DNA of 64,000 bases from Gorsachius magnificus. Taxonomy: Eukaryota > Chordata > Aves > Pelecaniformes > Ardeidae. The notes beneath the pieces were generated by a model. The model was not told where the DNA came from. It saw only the letters and a program-made list of their open reading frames with translations, and did no database searches. Both the position numbers and the translations under genes were made by a program. Position 1 is the stretch's first letter, and every line of letters begins with the position of its first letter. This document shows positions 11,201 through 21,129 of this stretch, one piece after another. The stretch lies in NCBI GenBank assembly GCA_034008185.1, contig CM067081.1, positions 68,066,054 to 68,130,053 on the forward strand. The letters are read 5' to 3'.

Positions 11201-14200
11201 CATTGATCCTGAAAGAAAAAAATGAGCAAGTTTAAGTTCATGTCACATTTTACTCATTGCTCTGGTATGGATGCAGTTGTTTGTACTAAATGAAGCTATT
11301 TCAGCAGGAGATGAGGAACATCCTACCTCAAAAATTCCCTGGCCTGGTGGACAAGATCATTGTCTGAAAGGTGACAAAGTGCATTTCAAATCCCTGCTCC
11401 AAGTCAGGCAGAGCAAGGGGCTGGGTTTAAAACTCTTCACACTCTGAAATTATTTGTGAATGTATTTCCCATAGTTTCTTATGAGGCAGGGCTTTCTCGG
11501 GTTGCTGAGTGACGATGCCCTTTGGGAGGGCAAGTGTTTACGTGTGACTGCTGGGAAGCTTTGAAGTCATCAGGAGGAGAAAAAGGAAAAAAAAAAAAAC
11601 CTTTCAACAAGCTCCAGCCCAAACTTCCCTTCCTGGGGACTCTTGCCCTGGGAGCAGGCACTTGTTGGGGAGCCCTTTGTAGCTGCCCGCCTTGATCCGA
11701 CCTGAGGCTCATCCCTGACCTTGCTGGTCTGGCTTTGGCAGGGGCTGAGCCAGTTGCTAACCAAATGGATGGTATCTTAGGCACAAACTGCTTTCCACCT
11801 GAGCATGCAGATGAAGACTTAATTCATATTTGGGTGGCTGAAGAGAAGGAGACCAAGAAGCCATCTGCTTGATGGCATCTTGTGACAGTGGGATGGCTAC
11901 CCCAGGGCACCGCTGGTAAGGAGGACAGGGAGGAAAGGCTCAAAACCCATTCATCTCCCTCATAAATCTGTGCCAGGCAGATCTGTGTCTAGCCTGGATT
12001 CTCTGCCCAGAAAAAAACTTTAGGACAAACTTGAGATGTACCAAGACTCTTTGGGACACTGCAGTTCAGTGAGCTGGATTGTAAAGATGACCAGCAACAC
12101 TGATGCTCTGTTTCAGTAATTTTTGAAGAAAGGAGGAAGATCCGAACTAGAAGACTGCATGGTGCCTATCCTGACGTCCAAGGAAGTACTATCCTGACAT
12201 TCTGGTGGGGCTGGAAACAGCTCAGTTTATGAACCCAGTCATTGAAAATATGATCACAAAAACTAGAGATCTTAATAACCTGGGGGCACTGCTTGATAAT
12301 ATTCCTGGTAAGTGAAGTGTAATTATGGTAGATGGAACAGCAGATTTCCCCAATAAGGGCTTGCATGCCAGTAATATGTTTTGAATACGCAGTACTTTGC
12401 CTGCAAGATCAGGAGTGATGCTTGGGAGTTTTACTGGATGATATAATGGAGTTTGTATATTGGCAGAGCTTATTGGATCAATGAGTAAAGATACTGCATT
12501 GCAAGCTGTGAATTAATGATTGCTGCAAACAGTTGGCTGAGGTCGCTGTCACTGTAAGTACGCAAATAAAGGAATTACAGCCTAGTATGCTCATTGCTAA
12601 AAGCCATGTTTGGAAATTTGCCTGGACAAGGTGTTTGAAAAAACCATACAATCCTATCTGCCTTTAAAAAATTATTTACAGCTTTAAAATTCTTATGAAA
12701 TGCACTTATGAAGTGACATATCTCAGGACGTAACACCTGAAGCAGTAAATCCCCTGCCCTCTAGCAGAAAGACAAAACCTCTGTGCAGAAGTGTTAACTT
12801 CAGGTTTTGGGACCTGCCCAGCGCAGCCTGGGAGGCTGCGGGTGCATTGGTGAGCTTGCTGGCTGGGGAAAAAAAAAAAGATATTTCCTGTTTGGTATGA
12901 AATGAAGTTGAAAAGCACTAAAAATGGCAAGCAGCCCATCTGAAACCCTGCAGAGGAATTTACAGCTGTGTGTGCTTTTAAATACATTATTTTTGCCCCA
13001 GCCAGTGTTCAGTCAAGTTTTAAACAGTAAGACTACAAAATTATCCCTAATCTTGTAACTACGCCAAACATAAGAGAAACACAAGATCGAGGTATCCTCT
13101 GGGCGCGTATTTCTGGTGTCATCCTTAATCTGCTCACCTTCAATAGCTGAAACCCAGTTAATTACCTAAAGTTACTAAAAACATTCTTCAAATAAAGCAT
13201 TTTGATGGAGATGCTCAGAAAAAAATAGATGTGAGACCAGGGACTTCTGTTTTTTGAAACACCAGATCTGTTTGCAGGAAAGGCTGTTTTTAAAGAGTAT
13301 TTACAATTGTCCTGGAAGTGTAATTTCCTGAAAATTAGGAAGGAAAGGTGTATTGTGGTTGCCATCAACCTGGGTTTCTCTGGATCTTATATTTGGTACA
13401 TTTTTTGTTTATTTCTTCTCTCTGTATTTTAAAGCCCGATTTAGTCTTGTTTATGGAGGCTGCCAGTGAGGGGTGCTAAATAACCATCCTGGAGAGGCTG
13501 CAGCTCCTGGCAGTGTCCTGCTGCAAGACAAAAAGTTGGTTTAAGTCTGAAAACAAACTTAAAAAAGGCAAAGGAAAGCTGTGAAAGCCCCACTTTACAA
13601 AGCCAAAATTAAAGGATCGTCAGGATTTTACTCCTCAGAAGCAGCCAGGATGGAAAACCCTCAGGCGGGTCGAAGTCCGTGAGAGCGCCGGGGCGGGAAG
13701 GATTCAACACCGTGAGATGTGCGAGGCCGGGTGGTGGGAGGGGGCCTTGGGCAGAGAGGAGAGCTGCCAGGGCAGGCAGGGCATGGTAGTAGTGAAAATA
13801 TTGACCCTCCCCAGGTGGGGAGTTTCATACAGTGCGTTTTAAAGCTTAGATGTTGAAAAGGAAGACTCTTAAGGTTTTTCTGTCTTGTCTTAGTTGTCAA
13901 ATATGTGAGAGATTCTTTTGATCTAGACCGGTTTAACAGTGTGTCTTCTCACTATGCACAATTTATTTTCTTTTAATTCTAGCCATAACAGCATATCCTT
14001 CCTCTTGCATGTTAGCTGCTTGCTCGTTACATCGTCTGGTGAAGATTCTCAGCCTTAAAGCTGAAAATGCGCATTACTTAAGTCCAAAAGAATGCTCTTT
14101 GGTGATATACCCAGTGGTTTGCATCCCCAAAACATCCTTCAAAGCGAAAACTGCGCAGCTGATGTCCCTGCCCCGGTGCGTTGACACCGGAGCTGGGAGG

Positions 14201-15130
14201 CCCGTTGGCTCCGTCTGGCTCCGTGCGGATGTTCGCCGCTTCCTTGTGCCATCGCAAGTAGCGGTATCTTGGGCCAGGTTTGGAAGTACCTTCTACCTTC
14301 AAAGTAGAGGTTAAAGGTGCAGATATAACCTGGTAAGACAACAGAAAACTCCCTTTTTAGAAGAAAGAAATCCCTTCTTGGATATCTGACATGACTTCTT
14401 GTAGGGTTGGAGGGGGTGACATTTGGTCCTCTTAAGGGAGGGAATAGGATGGGAGCAGTCCCCTTGCAGCAAATGGTAGAGACAGTAGCAGAAAAGAACC
14501 TCCTTCACCAGCCGAAAGTCAGCAGTGGTGGGAGGAGTATTTTCTCCTTCTGTTGGAGGCAAAGGGAATACTTGAGTCCCGGCTCCTAAATGACAGTTTC
14601 CTGCTGGTCCCTGAAGAGAAAGCCTTTTCTTCTCCTTTCTGAACAAAACTCAATCAAATAAAACATGTAATTTCATTTCATTCTGCACAAATTGCTCCTC
14701 TGGGCCCAGTGAAACATTTTGTTCTTGGGAGCGAGTGAGTCAGTGAGGTCTCACCACTCACCTGCCCTGTGAGGTTCATCCCTCAAGCTGCCGGAGAGGA
14801 TTTGTCCTGGGCTCCTGTGCTAACGCCCTGGGCATCCTCATGATGCTCTGGGATGGACAGCATCCGAATAACAGTCCTTGCAGCCGGGCTGGGCAGCCAG
14901 GGACACTGCTTACACCAAGTGGGGCAGGGGGGCAGGAGGGTGGCTGAGCCTCAGCCTCGCTTGGTGGCTGGAGGATCATCCTCAGAGCCTGATGGGGCAG
15001 GTCTGTCTTTGCTCAGGAAGAGGTGGGGACTGCCACTAGCTCTCTTTGCCAGTCAGGTAAATGCCCCAATTGCTCAGCTGCTGGCAGCAGGGGAGGGTCT
15101 GCTACCTTGGGGCTAATTTTCACATAATTT
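8220..15130. other. Intergenic sequence, about 6.9 kb
   Basis: One short CR1 fragment lies at 8600-8742. Otherwise I see no gene. Composition is AT-rich up to about 11.3 kb and more GC-rich after that, with small CpG-containing patches near 13660-13770 and 14160-14270. ORFs here are short, overlap each other on both strands and show no domain. Confidence 0.6.
8600..8742 (+). mobile_element. CR1 LINE 3' fragment
   Basis: Ends GAGGTTGGAGTAGGTGATC, then CCCTTCCAACATCAGCGATTCTGTAATTCT, the forward CR1 tail of an older subfamily (consensus type GGTTGGACTAGATGATCTCCAGAGGTCC). The 5' boundary is approximate. It is more diverged than the CR1 at 7081. Confidence 0.75.
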
Positions 15131-15503
15131 CATAGAACCATAGAATCGTTTAGGTTGGAAAGGACGTTAAGATCATCAAGTCCAACCGTTAACCTAACCC
15201 TGCCATCCCACCACTAAACCATGGCCCTAATGAAAATGGAGCCTTTTGGCAAAGAGGCAAAATAATCTGCAACTCCATCTCCACGCCTGCTGGTTCCCAT
15301 TCGGGGCTGATACCCAGCACTGGATTGCTTTTTCTTTCTGTCCCTCTCCATGATTTCATTTGTGGGTCACGGGGGTCTGATCCCCTTGCCTCAGTGTCTG
15401 CAGCCTGCCGGCGAGCTGCTGGCAGCGGGGTGGGCAGCCGTACGATTTACCCCAGAGGGATCTGACTCTTCCCTAGGACTGCAGCGTTGGGACAAAGCTG
15501 GTT
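15131..15503 (-). repeat. Inverted-repeat arm A: CR1 tail fused to about 260 bp of non-CR1 sequence
   Basis: The left part, to about 15232, is a reverse-orientation CR1 tail (CATAGAATCGTTTAGGTTGG onward, through CCGTTAACCTAACCCTGCCA) matching the CR1 tail at 57503. After GGCCCTAA at about 15232 the CR1 similarity stops. Bases 15233-15503 are sequence I do not recognise, ending GACAAAGCTGGTT. The whole unit recurs inverted at 20749-21129. I count two substitutions (at about 15172 and 15488) and one missing 8-bp tail unit. Outside 15131-15503 similarity ends abruptly. Confidence 0.9.
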
Positions 15504-16089
15504 AACTGCAAGCTTTTGGTTCGTGTAGTGCAAATGTAGCATGGACAACACATAACATTTGTCACCTTTTTTGCAAAAGATTGGAACACATGAGCTTGTT
15601 GAGCAATGCTTGGGAGGATTTGCCTTTTGCTTTATCAAATCACCACTTTTTTGTGCACTGTTGCACAGTCCGTCACCTCTGCAGCACAGGATGGTGTGGC
15701 ATGGCACCCAAAGGAAGGCAGCTGGAGTGAGGAACATATGCAGTGCTGCAGGCACCTTCCTGGGGGCACCCTGCTGCGATAGAGCTGCCCACCGCCCCCT
15801 GCCCTGGGGCCTGAGTCCAGAGGTGGCTACCGGGCTCCCATGGCTCTTAGCAAGGCAGGGGCTTTCACCCAGGGGCAGGGAGGGAGTTCTGTGTCCTTCC
15901 CCCCCGGCTAATGCTATCGCAGCATCAACTGTGCGGAAATTAAATACGGATTTCAATGTCCTTAAAAACTGCAATATGACCCTGTGCTTTTAGTGCTGTG
16001 TAATCCCTGCTGAGAAAAGCTGTGCTCTCCCAGGCTCCCGTTTGCTCTCTCGCTTTCACACATGTGCACACTCATTCTTCATCTCTTGC

Positions 16090-16330
16090 TCGCAGGCTTA
16101 TTTCAGCCCTTGCTTTCTGAGTGCCTCCTTCATGAAATATCTGTGGGTTTGACTATTTTCCCCAGGTATATTGGCTTGTGCCTTCTCCAGGTTAAACTTC
16201 ACCATTATTCTTTGTGCAGGATTTGTAAGCTTTCCAGGTTCTCTTGCATTATTTCTCTGTCCTTGCTGGTGATTGCTACACCTCCCAGCTCCACATTGGC
16301 TCCAAATGCGGCATGCTATTTTCTAGAATG
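16090..16330 (-). repeat. Possible ancient interspersed repeat remnant
   Basis: Phrases such as CAGGTATATTGGCTTGTGCC, TTAAACTTCACCATTATTC and GCTACACCTCCCAGCTCCAC resemble a widespread, very old vertebrate repeat known to me from reptile and mammal genomes. I cannot name the family with certainty. Strand is a guess. Confidence 0.3.
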
Positions 16331-17917
16331 ACCAGTAAGAATACATCCGCTTGACATCAACTCGGATGTCTGTCAGGACACGTGCTCCTGATGAGACCGC
16401 TCTTCTGCTGTATGCCCTGAAGAAAAGAAGCAGTGAGAAGCCGGCAGGGTCCCTCGCCTCACAGCCAAGGGTGTGAGGTCATGCCTTGCGCTCCTGTTGA
16501 TGAGCACGGCACAACCAGCCCAGCTGCGAGCGACTGGGTGGTCATTTGGGCTGGGCCCATCGGTGTGTCGCTGGTGTTAAAAGCTGGATTAGCCCCGACG
16601 GACCCGTGGGGAGTGTGGGGATCTCCAACCCTTCCTGATCGAGTCCGAAAACCTGATGTGATGGGGAGACAGCTCTACTGGAGCTGTTGGTATCAGAGAG
16701 AGCTTTTAGCCTTGTGCTGGTGCTTGGAGGTTACGTACGAGCAGCATGACAGCGTATTTATTTAGTAGCGTGGCAGCAGCCTGGTCAGGGACACTTACCA
16801 AGAAGCCCCTGCATTTCAAATATAAAAGTGGAAGGAGCTGTAGGTTGGGGAAAAGGGGGAGACCCAGTGGTCCTGAACTGGGGACTTCAACCTGCTTCCC
16901 TGCTCTTCCCTGGCATCTGCGCGGGCCCTGGGATCTCTGCCTGTCCACGTTCAGCTCTGAAACAAGGGCGGTATTTTCCTGTGGCCAGGAGTGCTGGAAA
17001 ATAACCTTACTGGGCCTAATATGAGCAGCTATCAAAGACTCAAGTTCTGTCATTTTATAAGACATGGGATAGGCATGGTAATTACTGTCTCAGGACTAGG
17101 ACTCACTTTAGGCTTGCGCAAAAATCGAGGAGACGATAAGAGCCAGGGCTGTGGGCAATTACATGGGTGAGCCTGTGCATGCACATCCACGCTGAGGCTC
17201 TTCACTTCAGAAGTAAAGCAAATCTTGCTGGATGCATAAAGCACGATAATTCCCCAAATGGCAGATTACAGCAGGAAGAGCACTCATTTAGTGTTATTCT
17301 ACCCTTATATTTTCACAAGGGCTGGGTGAAGGTATTAGCAGCCAGGAGCTCTTTTGCGCTTGTTGCTGATGGACAGGCTTGTCCGCTCTGTGTCTCTACA
17401 GCTTCACAGGTCCCATGATGTCAGAGGGATGGAGAGCATATACTTAGCTTCAGGAGCCAGAGGGGATGGAGCACAGACATGGGCTGGGGCTGAGTGGGAG
17501 TTCTCCCGGGAGGGAGAAGAGCTGAGCAGCGAACATCTGCATTACGCCTCCGCTCCCCTGGGTGTTCATGCTAGGGGGGATTTCTCCACCAGTGCAGTCA
17601 GGCAGCTGCACTGATGACCGTCCCAAGGGAGGGATGGGGGAGCCCCACCACATACCACCGGGGCCACCCGTTTCTGCTTGCCCTGCCTGGGATTTTTGCT
17701 CTGCTCTGCGGTTTGCTTCTCTTCTCCTTCCTCCCCCCCTCCCTGCCTCTCCTAGCTTTGCTGCAGCCTTTCTGCTGGCTGGGGCTATCTCAAGGGGTCT
17801 AAGAAAGGACTCAATGCTGCTGGCCAAGAGCAGCTTGGCCAAGAGCAGCCACAGCAAAAGGAGATGAAATAACTCCCAAGTCTTGGTGGCTCAAGGGCGG
17901 CTGCAGGGATTGCTGGG

Positions 17918-18216
17918 TCATGGAATCATAGAATCACAGAATGTCAAGGGTTGGAAGGGACCTTGGGAGATCATCTTGTCCAACCCCCCCTGCTCAAGCA
18001 GGTTCACCCAGAGCAGGTTGCACAGGACATCGTCCAGATGGGCTTTGAATATCTCCAGAGAAGGAGACTCCACAACCCCCCTGGGCAGCCTGTTCCAGGG
18101 CTCTGTCACCCTCAAGGTAAAGAAGTTCTTCCTCATATTCAACTGAAACCTCTTATGCTTCAGTTTGTGCCCATTGCCCCCTTGTCCTGTTGCTGGGCAC
18201 CACTGAGAAGGGTCCA
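17918..18216 (-). mobile_element. CR1 LINE, 5'-truncated, reverse orientation
   Basis: Begins TCATGGAATCATAGAATCAC (octamer tail), then GTCAAGGGTTGGAAGGGACC and CCCTGCTCAAGCAGGTTCACC. It runs into the coding end of CR1 ORF2, which reads on the - strand as [20 protein letters not shown]. It is the same subfamily as the copy at 41789 and departs from it after ACCACTGAGAAGG. Confidence 0.93.
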
Positions 18217-20393
18217 AGCTCTGTTTGTGAAGGAACCCAGCCCCAGGGTGCTGCAGGGAGGGGGGAAGCAGAAAAGCTCCTGGAGACACACCACAGCACT
18301 GGTTTGGTTCTCCGGTGAAGCAGGTGAGGAGGAATAAAAGCTCTGGGCGTAGGTGATGTCAGCCCTTGTTGCAGGCCGCAGAAGGCAAAGCGCTGGCAGC
18401 AGGGCGGCACAGGGGACACCCCTCTGCCAGCCGGACGCACAGCCCCACCAAAGCTCTGCATCACCGAATAAGCCTGTGGTTATTCTTCATCTGCTGGGGG
18501 GTCCTGGTGTGTCCTTCTTCTGCACCATTGGCTTTTTCCTTCCTCCTGTTCAGCTTTGCCAGGTGGGCTCATAGCCCTGTGGCCATCCCCGTGGCCAGTC
18601 CGCTTCCCGCCATGTGCCACAGCTCCTGCCCAGCTTGGAGCAAACCTACAGGGAGGCAAAAGTGTGGGGTGGCCTCAGCAGCACTGAGGTGGCGGCAGGG
18701 CCCGGCATGACAGTGGAGGGGGCTGATGTGAGCTCTCATCTCTCTCCCTGGATTGAAAACACTTTATAAATATTTGAGAACAGGAAAAAAGAAGGACAAG
18801 AAGAAATAATTTTGACACACTTAAAAAAACCCCCCAACAAGACCTATCCAGAACTAGGTTGCAAAATGTATTAACCTAAAAATATATGAAATACTTCAAT
18901 AAACGCAAGTCAATATTGTAGCAGACTAACTTCCGAAAACCCGAGATAAAAACCGAGTTACACTTATTAGGGTACGATGGAGATTTAAGTGAGACATTAA
19001 AGAGGTGTGTTATGAGTAATATATTGGATTTGCTGTAATTTTATTAAGTCAGAGGCAGGCCTGGCACCATGCCTTCCTCCACTTTGCTACTGCATCATAT
19101 GAGCGCTTGATGTCATCAGTAGAGGGAAACGAGTGGACACCAAAGGTGGATTTTTCAATTTGTATTATCATAGGTTGGCCCAAGGAAAGGCAATGGCTTA
19201 AAGGGGATAAAATCAAGCCCGAAACTCATTCAAATAGAAAATATTTTTTACATCCGTAGATGACTACTGGCGTTGCTACCCAGCACCCCAGAAACAGATT
19301 AATGTTTAAACTACAGCACTCTGCTCAGTCAGGATGGTAGTTTTAGACTTGCTATAAAGGTCTTCTGTGCTGCACTCCTCTTAAAAACATTATTTTAGGG
19401 GCTCCTCAATTCAGTTACAGTTGTAGCCATTAGAAAAGCCCGCGCTGCCGCATTACCTCCCCTATGATGACAGAGGGATGCAGTGCGAAAACAAAGAAAA
19501 ACTCAAATCTGCGTCAAGCTGTAATGAAACTAAATTTTGCCTTAACTGTGTTCAGTTCTTCTGCTATCGCTGTCACATGCCAGGGGCTTTTTTTCCTAAT
19601 TGAAAATGATAGCTCCCTGGGAGCCAGGGAGTCATGTGGCAGCCTTTTATTGCCGGGCAGATTATGTGTCCGCTATATTTCACACACCGCCTGGAGAAAT
19701 GCGGCAGATTTTATTGATATGAGGGACAGTCCTTCATATTTTTTTTTTCTGTCTCTCTCACGCTTGCATTTTCAGTGCAGCTCATTTCCCATTTTATTAA
19801 CATCTGGGATATGGTAGGAAGGCTTCAGTACAAAAATTAGCAATGAGCTCAGGAAAAAAAATTCCCCCATGCTCAGATTATGGGGATGCGCACATGTATG
19901 CTTTCCCTATTTTACTAAAGGAAAATTTGGGAGAAAAAGGAAAAAAAAATCCCCTGAATTTGTTTGACTGTGAAAAAGTTAAAGAAAGAAAATTCCTCTG
20001 TCCTCAGAAAGGTTAATCTAGTCTATCAAACCAAGGAGATTAATGGAAGTGCAAAACCTAATATAGTTGAGAAACTAAGTCAGCTTTAGAAAGCAAGATA
20101 AGGCTAATGACAAAATAAATCAGTTTATAACCATTTAGCAAGAGCGGTTTATGACTAATGAGGCACTGGGTGGGCGTCCCTTTCCGAGCCGTGGCTGTAC
20201 CCCAGGGACAGTGGCCCAGCAGCTCCCTCGTCCCCCGGTCACCCACCCAGATTGCATCCTTGTGTCCCGCCAGGGCTGCACCGAGCAGGGAGGATGCAGT
20301 GCTGAGCATCACTGGCCAGGGGCAGCAGGGCTGTGGGACAAACCTGCACTGGTGCAAACCTCGCCCCCACTGAAATCAGCAGGACGCTGCACT

Positions 20394-20408
20394 GGGGGGG
20401 GGGGGGGG
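20394..20408 (+). repeat. Homopolymer run of 15 G
   Basis: Fifteen consecutive G residues directly after CTGCACT and before TGTTTCC. Such runs are length-unstable and error-prone in sequencing. Confidence 0.9.
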
Positions 20409-20600
20409 TGTTTCCAGAGCGCGATTTTCTTTGCCCACTGCTGAACAGCACAGCCTTTTCTGCATGAGTGCGGTTGCTCTGCATCTGTGTGAACCTGGAG
20501 TACCTGGTGAGAAAACGGGGTGACCTGGGTAGCTCCTCCTCAAGCACCCCACCCCACAGCCCAGGGCGGCTTGGGCACCTACGTTTATCTGTCCTAATTT

Positions 20601-20639
20601 TGGTCTGAGCCACACCCTGGGACCACCTGGCTCAGACCA
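20601..20639. repeat. Perfect 12-bp inverted repeat (hairpin)
   Basis: TGGTCTGAGCCA at 20601-20612 and its exact complement TGGCTCAGACCA at 20628-20639, with a 15-base loop. It lies about 110 bases outside arm B, on the spacer side. The stem is too short for a typical microRNA precursor. Confidence 0.8.
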
Positions 20640-20748
20640 GTAGGTGTCCAGTGAGAGCCGAGCCCAACATGCCGGCTGTGCCTGGGCTAGTGGCTGTCGG
20701 CAGGCGCTGCCTTGGGGGGGGTCCCAAATGCCAACCTGCTTTTTTTTA

Positions 20749-21129
20749 AACCAGCTTTGTCCCCACGCTGCAGTCCTAGGGAAGAGTCAGATCCCTCTGG
20801 GGTAAATCGTACGGCTGCCCACCCCGCTGCCAGCAGCTCGCCGGCAGGCTGCAGACACTGAGGCAAGGGGATCAGACCCCCGTGACCCACAAATGAAATC
20901 ATGGAGAGGGACAGAAAGAAAAAGCAATCCAGTGCTGGGTATCAGCCCCGAATGGGAACCAGCAGGCGTGGAGATGGAGTTGCAGATTATTTTGCCTCTT
21001 TGCCAAAAGGCTCCATTTTCATTAGGGCCATGGTTTAGTGGTGGGATGGCAGGGTTAGGTTAACGGTTGGACTTGATGGTCTTAACGTCCTTTCCAACCT
21101 AAACGATTCTATGATTCTATGGTTCTGTG
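20749..21129 (+). repeat. Inverted-repeat arm B: about 260 bp of non-CR1 sequence fused to a CR1 tail
   Basis: Mirror image of arm A. It begins AACCAGCTTTGTCCCC, passes TTTTCATTAGGGCCATGG, where CR1 similarity starts, and ends in the CR1 tail ACCTAAACGATTCTATGATT with one more octamer unit than arm A. The unit preceding the arm on the left is a T run and a short A run, unlike the flank of arm A. The boundary to unrelated sequence is sharp at both ends. Confidence 0.9.

Larger units (their letters stand above)
15504..20748. other. Spacer between the inverted arms
   Basis: About 5.2 kb. It contains an ancient repeat remnant (about 16090-16330), a CR1 (17918-18216), a repeat-poor AT-rich block (about 18745-20150) and a GC-rich part (20150-20740) with a G run at 20394-20408 and a perfect hairpin at 20601-20639. 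No gene was recognised. ORFs of up to 175 codons here overlap on opposite strands and lack recognisable domains. Confidence 0.6.

Noticed and set aside
15447..15974. 175-codon - strand ORF at the edge of arm A
   Set aside because: It starts in unique sequence, ends inside the repeat arm and has no domain. The matching + strand frame is of similar length.
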